Assembly (NCBI GenBank): GCA_029962745.1
Contig: CM057165.1
Location: 6,782,978-6,846,977 of the forward strand
Length of the DNA stretch: 64,000 bases
Direction of reading: 5' to 3'
DNA from: Echinometra lucunter
Taxonomy: Eukaryota; Echinodermata; Echinoidea; Camarodonta; Echinometridae
Positions 45,972 to 58,900 of this stretch are shown piece by piece. The translations under genes and the position numbers were made by a program. Position 1 is the stretch's first letter, and each line of letters opens with the position of its first letter. The notes under the pieces were generated by a model. It made no database searches and was not told where the DNA came from. It worked only from the letters and a program-made list of their open reading frames with translations.

Positions 45972-48900
45972 CCGATGCTCCTGCTCATGATGATGATGGT
46001 GATGATGATGATTTCATTATACTCCACTCCAGAGAAAGCAGGAACATGGTTGTAGAAATCAACCAGGGGACTTGAGACACTATGTCCTATCCTAGGATCC
46101 AATAACCGAGGATCAATTACCATACCAAAAAGGCACTAGCACATGTAAATTTGGGTACAAACATGGGACCTGTTCTATCACCAAGTCAGCAGACGCCTCC
46201 TCAGATGACTATTCCTATCTCTCACTCCTGGCTCTCACTCCGACCATCATCATCATTTGGAAATTTGCAAGAACTTGGAGAAATATTATGCAAAGGGCAA
46301 CTTACAGGTAGGGTATACAAGGTGGTTCAGCTTCAGCGAGTGCAGCCCTGTAGCAACGGAAGGATGATGAACTGTCAATCAGTGTACAGTACTCCTTCAG
46401 ACCCTGTAAAATAGAAAAGATGTTTGTTTTATCATTTAAGTCTACTGAAATTTTTGTGTCCTAAACTTTCTATAAATTCATACACTTTCAGCATGAATCT
46501 GTGTTTCATATCAATTACTCCATTATCAATTCAGCTTCAATTTGGCATCATAAGTCAGAGTCCAATTTGACCACAGCCTAGAGCGGCTTTCCCGCTCTGC
46601 GTCTTTTGTTCCACTAATCCCTTCTAATCTTCCCGTCCCTCCATAGACAAAACAATGGGGGATCGGGAAAGCCGATGTGAACACCCGGACGGGGAGAAGC
46701 CAATAAAAACCAATGGAGGCGACTTTTGATAAGCTACCTTAGAAAAGTGCTTACATACAGAGGGCGCCTTCATAACTTTTCATATTTATGGCAACATTAC
46801 TCAACCAAAAGCAGAAAATGATTAAAAACAGAAAAAATCATCAGGACAGTAACTAAAAATCCAGGAACAGATCGTAAGTATTCATTATGAAAAATCATAG
46901 CCCACAGCCAGTTTCAAATGCAAGTATCATACATAATTATCTTTTGCATATTTCATTAGAAAGAAGGAAGTGAAAGACCAAGCTGCATGCACTCTCATAA
47001 AAAATGAAAATAGAGTTTACTTACCAGAGGTCAAATCTTTCTTTTTTTTTAATAAATCTTTATGCTTCCTTCCTAGCTTTGTATTTGTTTTCTTCCTCCC
47101 CTTCTTTCTTTATCTTCTAACTCATTCCTCTCTATTTCTTGTTTCCTTCTTTCTTATTTTGTTCTTTTCCCTCCCTTCCTTTTCCTTTCTGCCTATCCAC
47201 TTATCCCAATGTAGTGTGCTATTAAAGACTGCCTACCTCTACCGTCTGTCTCTGCCATTCCAGCCTTCTAACAGGAGCAGAGTCTAGTGCTGATAAAACT
47301 GCCAGGTATGAGTTGAAGTTGTTCAGCTTTCGCAGGTGCTGTTCACATAAAGCAACAGTATACAATTATTAACTGACTGACTAGTCCGAGATAACTCAAG
47401 CAAGGACCACTGGAAAATGCGTGTCATAATGAAATCATATCGTACTCAGTGAGTTAACCATCTCCACATTGAAGCAGTCCACACCAATCCATTATTAATC
47501 AAGAAGAAAAAAACAAAACATATTCAGACATCTCTTCCTTTCTTCAAAACATTTTCCTCTTAAAAAAGAATCACTCGTAGTAGTCTGCAGGTCTGGCAAA
47601 GGTATATGATAGATGTTCCTGTGACAATTACTGAATGTCAAATTTAGTACAATGAACTTCAACCCAGGATTATGAACAATACCTAACACAAACCCTAACT
47701 CTAACCCTAAACCTAACACAAAACCCTAGTACAAAATTTACCCGAACCCCACATATTTGACAAAATGAAGCTTGGAGTAAGTGTCACAGGAGCACATGTT
47801 AGAGCAAATTTATAGATGTTTGTTTCAAATACATCTTTGGGCTTGTTGCAAAAAGTTGAGCTGAGATCAACTGCAAATCAATTGCAAATTTTGCACATAC
47901 CCCTAAATCCATTGTAAAGTTGCGCTTGATTTGCGATTCATTGCAAGTCTTGTGCGTGATGTTAAATCTGGTGCAGCTTTTTCTTGCACGAGGATTAATT
48001 GTAATCTTGCAATCAATTGCAATTTTGCAACACCCCCTTAGTTGGTGTAATTATAATCAATATAATCAAAAGAGACGCATCAGTAGATAATTACCGATCC
48101 CTTTAAAAGATTTGATTTCTCTATTAACCCTTAAGCTGCCAAAGCCATGTACACTAGCCTCCGTATCATTGCCAAATCCACGTATAGTCACATGCTTAGT
48201 ACTCTTGCATATCCTAAGGTGCGCTCAGCTATGATGCCACTTTGTGCTGCCACACTGTGCCGGCACATTCTATGTGTTCAGATATGATGTGACTTTGTGC
48301 CGCCACTTATGCTAATGAACGTGCATTAACGTGTCAACTCTCAAATAAGAAAGAATCTTGTCAAAACTTGCGCAAACAATCTCATGACAACAATTCTTGG
48401 ACTAACTTTTTAGGAATTTGATTGGTGCACATTTTTTTTTGCAGCCAGGCAGCAAACCAAAATGTGTCCTGCCTCAGCGACATTTTTTTTTGTCGCCCCA
48501 TACCCCACAAACCTGTACACAAAAAATGTGGCGGCACAAAGTCGCATCATAATTCTGAACGCACCTTTGAGCCCCCCCCAACAATAAACATGGCATAGGT
48601 GGGATATCTGGCTGGCACAATAAGGGTGAGGAATACTAAATAATCTAGTTTTACCTTCATGACTTTGATGAACTTGTTAAGAAGTTTTTCTCTGTCTTGA
48701 GCCTTGGGTTCCTGAAGGATAAGTGACCTCACCCTGTAGCATGGAAGAAAACAAGCAAACACCATTATAATCAAAATATTAGGCCTTTTTATCTTTGTCA
48801 CAACAAAATTAAATACATCAACAAATGTCATATTCAACTTTACAATTCAGTATGTGTATAATGAACAGTAATTTTTCCTTCAAAACTTTGTTTTCAGAGA

Positions 48901-51513
48901 TATTTCTCACACTCCACCTGTCCTGAATATTTAATGAAATGTACATTGAAATAAATGGATGATGGTGGGTGTTAGATAAATTTCCTGAAAGCCCCTCCCC
49001 CGCCCTAAAAAAACCCCAAAAAACTAGATGAATCTTCGACGGCGCGCGGTCGAAATTTATGCCTCCGCAATTGCCAGATCAGAAATATATGGCACGTTTA
49101 TAATTTTTTTTTTATTTTCATGTATAAAATGACATCTTTGACCTTGCGACTCCCAAATCTAATGAGACAATTATGAGACTTCCATATGCATACATGAGCC
49201 AAGTTTGGAGATGAACTGTCACAGAGTCATTAAGTTATCGCAAGAACAAGAAATTTTCATGTATATAATGACCTCTATGACCTTTGACCTTTAACCTTGA
49301 GACCCAAAAATCTAATCACATCATTGTCCCTCCCATATGCATACACAAGCCAAGTTTGAAGTTCATCCGTCAAATAGTTCTTAAGTTATCACGACAACGA
49401 AAACGGGACGGACGGACAGACGGACGGACGACCCCAAAACATAATGCCTCCGGCAACCACCTACGGTGGGCGGAGGCATAAAAATGTAGGCTTTAAAGAG
49501 AACTTAGCCTAATGATGACTTGAAAATTGTTGGAGAGCCTCAATTCATGAAAAAAGCTTTGCCATCCCTTACAAAAAGTATAACAATGATAATAATAAAA
49601 AAATGTACGCATCCCACTAAGGTCTGAAAATGAAGATGAGAAAAACTGAACAGGAGAGCAATTGCAATAGAGAAAAAATTTTAGAAAATTGAAATAGAAG
49701 AGAAAGGAAAGAAGATATTGCAGAAGGTTAATACCATACACGTATTAATTAATTTACTATACGAAAAGCAGCACGCACGAAAATAATTACACAAATGGCA
49801 TTAGGCCCCGCCTCTTTTGAAGGGGCTGATAAGCGCCCATTATCGTCATGATATCAATTACACTGCTGCATTATTCATATCTATTGCGCATGTCAGTTTT
49901 ATTGTGATACTATGATGCATTTATTGCGCATGCGCTAAGTTGATGGGCGTAATGTTTTATACCGTGTACAAATGCACGCTACTCATTGGAAGCATCCTAC
50001 ACAATGAATTATTCATTTCTGATCATGAATATGCACAGGTGCTTAGATAGGCCTTCTAGTGGATCTGGACAAAATGGCGGAGCTTTAGGGGCCTGGTTAA
50101 TACTCACCAGTAGGACATCTTGTTAAAGTGTTCCGTAAATATTGTGAGGTTGGGACTCAGTTCCTCAGATTGCTCCTTAGCCCACATCAGAACCTCTGGG
50201 ATCTTAAAATGGAAAAAAAAAGAAGTAATTAATGACAGACATCATATATACTTCTTCAATTCTGAACATATTCTATCTGGCTTGATATTCTCATGACAAA
50301 GAGATTTATTGAACTCTGGGATAAAATCAACATGACCTCATCAAAAAGAGAAAAAGTCAACAATAAATGCTAATAAAACCTGCTCACATACATGTAGACT
50401 TTTAAGTTTTAAACCATGAACATGTTAAATATTCTTCTGATTTTTATATAACGGATATTTTTCAAACATCAAATTTTCCTAATATCAGAATTAGTATTCA
50501 TAGGCTTTAATCATGATATCTGCATGAGAAGTTCCACTATACAACAGACACACTCTTGAGATTATGCCATTAAAGCCCTCACTGTTACTGGTTTAATCAC
50601 AGTTTCACTTCTGAGGGAGTGGCCACAAAGGCATCTAAATGTCGAATATTTCCAATTTATAGCCCAATTATATTCTTAGAAACCATTATAATCCTAAGTA
50701 CCAACATTACTCAATTAAAATTATATGTAAGTGAACTACAGGAAGGCAAATGTCATAACCCGTTACACTTACGTTTATCTCCTACAGGACTTTCTAAAGG
50801 AAAGTACATTCACACATAAAATTAAAGAAACAAGATTGGGATGAACTCCTTATGAATCATTTTAAAGAGAGGCTTGAGTTCTGGGAAAGGTGAGTTTTGT
50901 GGGCTTCCAATAATTTTCATGTCCATCCAGAAGAATATCATAACAGTAATATCACTTGAAAAGGATTGCTCTTCACATGCCCTCATGTTAGAAATATTAC
51001 AAGAAACAGCTCGAGTGTTTGGTCAAAAAAAAACTTGTGTGTAGTCCCATAATATTTATTTCTGTGTGCAGTGTATGTTCTCTTTGGCAAGATCATGTTG
51101 AATTTGTATCATTTCTTATAATTTTAAAAACTCAAGATATAAACCAATTTTTATATACTACTTAATCATACTCTCCCAGTTGCTTTGAAATGGTTACTTT
51201 CACATACTGTATCAACCACATGACCAGGGCCTTGTTTCATAAAACTTGTTATCAGTAACAACTGCAACATTTCTATGACACATTTGCTCTCAGCCAATCA
51301 GATGCAAGGATTTCAGTAGCTTATAACAGATATTGCAACTCGTTATTGATTAAAACAAGTCTTATGAAACTCGGCCCAGAACCCAAGTTTATCTATAACA
51401 ATGAAATAAATAGGAGGGGGTGTCTTACCTCAATTTTCTGGAAGAGTTCCGAGTCCAGGATGGTCATTTGTTCAGCGATATCTTGACCAGATATTTCATT
51501 GATCGATGGTCTC
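44506..51513 (-). CDS. RAPGEF1: RAPGEF1 catalytic CDC25/RasGEF domain exons
   Basis: Eight exons (51429-51513 to 44506-44617) encode the exchange domain. Clear family signatures are DIAEQMTILDSELFQKIE, IPEVLMWAKEQSEELSPNL, TEHFNKMSYWVRSLI, HLRKLNNFNSYLAVLSALDS, LIDSSSSFRCYRAAL and PPCIPYLGLILQDITFVHIG. The order and spacing match vertebrate C3G along the whole domain, including the NFNSYLA segment of the helical region that inserts between the Ras-family switches. No residue loss was noticed in these blocks, so activity is expected. Confidence 0.95.
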
Positions 51514-54500
51514 CTGTCAACAAACAAGCCAAAAATAGAATAATACCTCTAAATTTCATTACCCACATAAGAATTATGTATCTAATTAATCAAGTAACCT
51601 ACTTTCAGCGTATTCTAATTCAGTACCTATCAGCACAATAGGATTTTAAAAATCAACGACATCATATCGTCTGTGGGCTGTTAAAACCTTGTATCTCAAA
51701 TTCAAATTCAAAAAATTGGAAGGACAGCTAAGAAAAAGCTGTATTTTCGAATTAGGGCAATGGTGGCAACCTCATATTGTCTGAAAAAAGCCTCCTAATT
51801 CCTGTAGAGAACTCTTTCCAGGCAAAAGAAGGTTGCCACTTATGTCATAACTCTAAAATAGAGCTTTTTCAGAGCTGTCCTCAAATTTTTTCAATTTTGA
51901 GATACAAAGTTTTAACAGCCCACCGACAATATGCCTTTTATGCTGTGTCACAGAAATTCTGGCATTGGAGATAACAGACATTACCAAATGTCAGCAATAC
52001 TAGGAAACACTGCCTGTGTTTACATGCACTTTCAAGGTAAATTGGGAAGTGTGGCAACTGAGCTTACCAGGGAAATCCCCATTCTCTGAACATTGTTTAC
52101 ATTATACTTTAACCAATATTTAATCTGAATAAAATCCCCTCTCTCTACCACATTTATATGTCACTCCTATTTCTAAGTAATCTAACAAATAGTGAACCAT
52201 GACATGTTTTCAAAGCTTTACAAAATAGTAATAACCCTGATTTTTATGACAATGTTTGACCATGGAAATCCAAACCTCATTTCCCTTTTGTAGGATAGTG
52301 TCATAATAATTTTTTAACCCATTCGTGACAGGAATTATTTAAAGCCTAATTTGATCAGCTTTTATTCTTCAAATTGGCAACACCAACATTTTTATTTTAT
52401 TGCGATATTTTTCTTATAAAACGTCATGTATCTGAAATGAATATGAATTGACAGAAATTATGATGAGAAGTCAAAAAATTGCCAATTTGCAGGGGAAAAC
52501 TGATTTTAAACTTTCTATCACATTGCCAATTTAAGGTTTTTAACGCTTATTTTCCTTTTAAAGATTTTCAGCATCAAACAACGAAAATTGACGCAACCAA
52601 AATGGGCACAGTTTGTGTAGAATTTTTTGCTCTTTCTGCTCATGTATCTGGTATGATTTTTAGGGCTTTACATCAAAAGATATTAGGCCAAACCACAAAA
52701 TGTGGACCTCTGTCACGAATATAAAACAAAACAAAACACATAAACACACACAGTGTTGAGGTGTATGTCATAATCCTTCACTTTTTGTTTGTTTGGATAG
52801 AGATAATGAAAACAAAAGAACTGTTGTACTCCACTGCCACCTACATAACTACATGAAGATTTTCAGAGGGATTGTGACAAACTCTTAAAATTCAAATTTC
52901 ACAGGAAGGAGAAAAGTGATCACAAAGTCTAGAGGCAGTAGATCATTAAAAAAAAAAAAGGAAGAAAAATTAAACATTGCTTCCAGAACTATACTGCAGA
53001 TATTTTGTAAAGATTGATCTGAGGTTTTCACCCTACCATTCAAGCAGTAGAACTGTAAACGCTGTTATTTTCGCACGATTAATTTTTCGCGCTGAGCGAC
53101 CCAAAAACATATTCGCAGGTTCTTAAATTTGCACTGCACATACAAAAGTGTGAGATTTGATTTGATATTTCAGTGCATGACAATCATTTTTCTGCCCTAG
53201 CTATACCTCAAAACGGTCACATTTGAACATGAATGACCAGCACGGCTCCATCTGTTATTTCACACACACACGCTGTCCATTCAAATGCATACAGCAGACA
53301 CAACTACACATTCGTAATCTAAACTGAATTGGATTCAAACACGCATTTCATCAGCTGAAGCGCAAATCAGCGTCCTTTCAAAACAAGCATAAGAATTTGT
53401 GCTAATATATTCGCGGGTTCTAGAATTCACGCTTGCTGAAAATCCGCGAAAATTAATGTATCGTTAATATTTCTGCATTTACAGTATTCAAATTTCATTT
53501 CCAACTAGTTTAATTCCAAGTTAACTCAGGCTATGTCTTTGAGGGAATAAGTTATAGTGCCCAGTTTTCCGTTTTCTAAAATGCAAATTCCGTGTTCTTC
53601 GGTGTTCTAAACTTCAAATTCCGTGTTCTTCGGCGACATGTACGAAACATATGATAAAGCAATTATCAATAGTGGAAATCTTAGAAAAAACGCAAGTTTC
53701 TTTCATATATTCGCTCGTGTAGTATGCTAGATCAAGCTTGGCGAACACATGCTAAATAGTGCGAACAAGTTTGATCGGCAGATTTTCCACTGATGCACAA
53801 TTTTGCTTTGATTTTCATGATTTTCACTCAATTCTTTGTAATTCAGATTTTTAAACCTGAAAATCGTATTTTCTGTGAAATTCCGTGAATTCCGTGTTCT
53901 TCTCGAATTCCATGAAATTTTTCCGTTTTCCGTATCGCGGAAAACTGGGGACTCTAGAATACCTTCTACTAAGACCGTTCACTTACGAGATAGAGATGCC
54001 AACGCCCCACAGATGTTTGCTGCTGGTGGTCAGAGCCTTCTTGTTGTTCTCTATCTTCGTCAGTACCTTGTCCCGGAGGATCTTGGCAAGCATGAGCTCA
54101 CCGTCACAGAGAAGTTGGAACACCAGCTCCATCAACATCTTCAAGATGTCATCCTCTGTCTGTCCTCTGCATTAACAAATTGAAATGGGAAGGAATTTTT
54201 TATTATTATTATTATTTTTTTAAATTTATTTATTTATTTTTTTATTCTTCGGGCTGACAGGTTGTTCTGGGGTGTTCTCATGGGTGGCTCTTTTCTAGTG
54301 TATACCCCTTTTTGTTGGGGGGGGGGGGGGGTTTCTCTGTTCCCTCCTCCCATGGAGGTTGATTTGTTTTCCCCTGGGTCTCATTCTCCTTTGTTGTATT
54401 GTCATATATTACGGGTATTTTATTAGTTGCAATTGATTGTTAATTATTCTGTAATTTGATTTGACACGTGTATTTATGTATATTTCTTTGATTTGTACAC

Positions 54501-55893
54501 ACGGCAAGTGTCGGTCTTTGGACCGTTTGTCCAATCTTGGTATAAAGAATGCTGACAGAAGAAACCTTCATTAAAAGCAGGTTATTTTCCAGTCCAGTCT
54601 TTTTATGCAACAGTGTTTACGGTTACATGACATTTGCTCCGGTGTACATTGCTCCCGTGGAAAATCTGCACGTTAAGTAAAACATAAAACCTAACCCAAA
54701 ACCCAACGCTAAGCTTAATCCATACCCTCACATCATTCTGAACCAAAACCACTATCACAACCCTAACCCGAACGCTCTGTCTTCGGAGAAATCAAGTCAG
54801 GAGCAATTATCGCAGGAGCAAAATGTCACGTCACCAGTATTAACAACTAATCCAACAAGATTTCAGCAAAACAATGTACAGTATGATTGGTCCCAAGAAG
54901 TTTGGTATAAACATGATTGACTGTATAAGACTGGGGTCTTATTTCAAATATGATGCAATGAAAGTACACAACTGTATAACACATGCTCCAAAACGATTGC
55001 TCCTGGGTCAATTTAAAAGCATTAATCAAATTTCTCACTTGCAATACTGGATGTGAGAAAAAAAGCCAGCTAGGCAGGTGAGAGTGAGAAAGAAACCCGA
55101 GGCGTAACTCTCACGCCCAATGCATGATACTTGACATGTCTGGAATCAGCACATGCCCTCATCCAATATTTTTGTTGAAATAAGGCCTCGATCAAATTGT
55201 CAGCGATTATATTAACTGACAAATCAATCAATCTTGGGTCAAGTTGATGAGCCAAAGAATCGCTCGTGAACTGTTCAGTTGTATTTTTTTAAAGTATCAA
55301 ATTTTGACAATTTTACCCCAAATTGATGGATTTGTTAGTTCATAATAAAACCTCAAGCAAATGTCATCAGGACATGCATTGTATCGCCCCTCTCAGTTCT
55401 ACTTACATGAGATCACCAGCTACCCTGAGAAGTAAGAAGAATGCATTACGGTTGGCTCTCCTGGACTTCATGTCAGTCTTGTGTCGGAACTTCTTATACG
55501 TAAGCCTCAGTCAAGGATGATACGAAAAATGATTATCTCTCAGTAATTTTAATCATATTCATACTTCATTCAGAAGCATATTGTTATAAGGATCTCTGTA
55601 ATTATCAGCAACAGCCTTAATCGTCACTAACTTTTATTTTCATCATCATCTTCATCATCATCATCATCTTCGTCATCATCATCATCATCATCATCAACAG
55701 CATCATATTCATCACCATCTTCATCATCATCTTCGTCATCATCATCTTCGTCATCATCTTCGTCATCATCATCGTCATCATCATCATCGTCATCATCATC
55801 ATCTTCGTTATCATCATTAATCACCCTCTATAATCATCATCATCATCATCTATAATTGCTTCTACACTATCTCAGTTCTCCTTTCTCAGAACC

Positions 55894-55926
<33 letters not shown>

Positions 55927-58900
55927 TATAATCTATAATCAATGACCATTGTCACTGCCACTAGTACTGTTGCTCTTGTGGACAAAATGTTTTTAAAGGA
56001 TATCTGTAAAGAAGTTTGTTGAGTAGATCTCTTGAGTTGATGAACATTCTGTATGTTGTCAAGAAAGCTTCGTAGTACACTAGATCTGAAATGAGAAAAA
56101 AAAAATCAATTAACTCAAAATGTTATTGAATATCAATGACAAATAAATGAATACAGAAACCTCTATCACCATCTCATACCCACCAATTGCACCAAAACAC
56201 TACTTTTGAAATGCCTGGCTAGAAGCAAACTGAAAGGAGGTATTGTGGTGGACACATCAAACATCCCCATCACCCAACAGTGCCTTTTAGTATTGTGAAT
56301 TCCCGGGCGCAGGAAAGATGATAAAAACCGATGGATGCGACTTTGGATAAGGTGCCTAAGAGTTACACGTTCATTAAGAAAATAAGTGATATCGTTGGGG
56401 TGAAACTGACCTTTCCTATCTGCATCAGCTGCGTAGACAATCAATGCATCAATGGGACCTCCCTTCACTGGGTTTCCTTCCTCCTGCAGGAAACAAAACA
56501 GAACATAAAATCAATGCACAAATCAACATGAACCTCTCTTCTTTATCAATTCAATTTTGCTTGATTTATAAAATACCTGGATTCAATTTGAAACAAGTGA
56601 AACGCCCTTGGCGGTCTCACCTGCATTACGCAAACTGTCATGGCAGCATTCTGATGTAGTGAAAATTGTGGTCGGAGCATGCGAGTTTCATGAAAATTGA
56701 AGAATCATTTTTGGAAAGAGAGTATTTCTTAAAATGTTGATGCCATCGCGGCTGCTGCCGTTGGAAAAGCGGCGCCTATATCTCGCTCTTGCTACGCAGG
56801 CAAGACAAAAATTAAGTAGTATCTACACATTTGGCCTTGAGTTATTCAGTATTTGGGCTTACTCGTCTATTGTGTGATATAAGCTTTATCCATTTCGGCT
56901 TGACTTTATCTGGCTTTAAAACCTAGAAATGTAATCTTGACTGTCTACACATTTGGGCTTGATTTTACAACATTTTGGCTTACCCCCATGCTCCGTAGTA
57001 ATAATATTAATAATAATAATAATAATAATAACTGGATTTATATAGCGCCTTTTCCAGAGGATACAAGGCGCTATCAATATAAGTCTAAAAGGAATTATCA
57101 TACAAGTATGTTTTCAAATGCTTTTTAAAGAGGTCAAGTGAAGTACTATTATGAAGAAATGCAGGAAATTTGTTCCAAAGACATGGGGCAAGAGACTGAC
57201 AGGAATTGAAACCAGCCTGTTTTCGGGATTTGGGAACGACATAGGAAGGAGCAGAGGTAGAATGAAGAGAATATGATGGTAAGAGCTCACTGACATCTAT
57301 GTCTAGCATACATGTCCCTCCTGCACAAAAGCTTCCCGTTTTACATTTGGGCTTGATACTAAAGAATGCTTGGCTTTAAATCCAAGACATGACTAATTCA
57401 ATCCGTACATTTGGGCTAGATTTAACTGCGGTTTGGCTTACCTCTGTGCTCCATGATAGCAGCTCACTGACATCTAACATGTCAAGGATGCCACCTTCGC
57501 AGAAGCTCTCTTCCGGTTCAGACTCAACCTCCGAGGGCAGTCTTCCAGCGATAGGTAACTGAGCACCGCTGGAATAGAGAAAATAAATCAGGAAATACAT
57601 GAAAACGTGAGTGAAAGTGATGATGATAAGAATACTATACGCTCTCGTACCTTCCTGAGATGAGAGGTGAGAGGTTAATTATCAATCAGACAGGCACAGG
57701 CAGAGAAAGGGGCTCATACGGTACGAAGGAGATACAGGTACATGGTAATAAGAAAGAGACAAATTCTGACTATCTTCCAAGACTTACTTGTGCGCAATTT
57801 GCTGATTGCCGTTTTCTATCATACTCTCTGATTTCTTCTTGAGGTCGTACATTGGTGAGGACAGCCTCTCGGGGTTGGTGTAGTGCCTCGATCTTAATAG
57901 GTCAGAACTCTGTCATCGATTCAAACATAAACATTGGGAGTAAACATAACAGAACGGGAGACAAGGCAAGTAAAAATATTCTCCTCCTCCCTCATCCTTT
58001 CTTTTCCTACTCACTCATCATCTTCATTGTGCATTGTACAAAGAACCACTGTGCTTTCACACAAATTTAACAAAACTGCACTACGTCCTTTACCAAAAGA
58101 AAGAAGATGGTTAAAATAATGCTTTGAAAACCAAGGCTCATCATTAAATATATTTACTGGTACTATCATTATTTAACCTGTTAACTCAACAAACTTCTGT
58201 ACCTCTTACTTGTACCTCATTCAATTTTTTTTTGCACAGAAATATTGTAATTTTAAAAGAAAAGTTCAACTGACTACGTTATTTCAGTCATTTGCATTTT
58301 CATTCCATAAATTATCATTCATATCTTATAAATGCATCTGAAACATACTGACAGAATCCCAAGAGCCCCCACACCCATACATCCCCAAAGCATTATCTCG
58401 TACTAAAAGGATTCCTCTCTAATCAAATTAAAACAAAATCAATACCCATCAAACTCACACTTGGGACTGCATCTTTCTTCTTGGGGGGTATGGCCGGGGG
58501 CAGCTCATCGCTATCGTGACTACCCTGAGACATCGTCTCGTACCCCTTGTCATAGCTCCGCCCTGCGATGCTGGGGGACGCCTCGAACCTCTCCTGCTGA
58601 GAGTGGTGACCCCTCGCCACACTGCAGGTGCTACAGGTAGAGAGGGAATCCGAGAGTCCCTGACCGTCAAGCCGGTAGGAGGCTTGGAAGAACTCCTCCC
58701 GGCGTTGCATGTACTCATACGGAGAGGCATGACTGGAGACTAACATATGGGTGGAGATAGAGGACTGCTGGAAGGACAGCTCAACGCCATCTGTATTGTA
58801 GCCACCAACTAGGTCCAGGTATGTATTGACTGAAACAGCAAAGGAGTGATGAATCAAAGTATGTCCACATTTGATATAGAAAAACTTATTACATAACAAT

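Noticed and set aside
45599..46123. Long Ile-, Asp- and Met-rich frames (also at 43383-43769, 55617-55824 and 18480-18812)
   Set aside because: They are translations of GAT/CAT/AAT microsatellites in several frames and on both strands.
47690..47735. Interstitial telomere
   Set aside because: The CCCTAA words are degenerate and sit inside a repeat related to the MITE at 54621-54836.
57893..57909. Alternative acceptor at 57892 for a RAPGEF1 exon
   Set aside because: It would leave the exon out of phase with the donor at 58459. The acceptor at 57909 keeps the frame.
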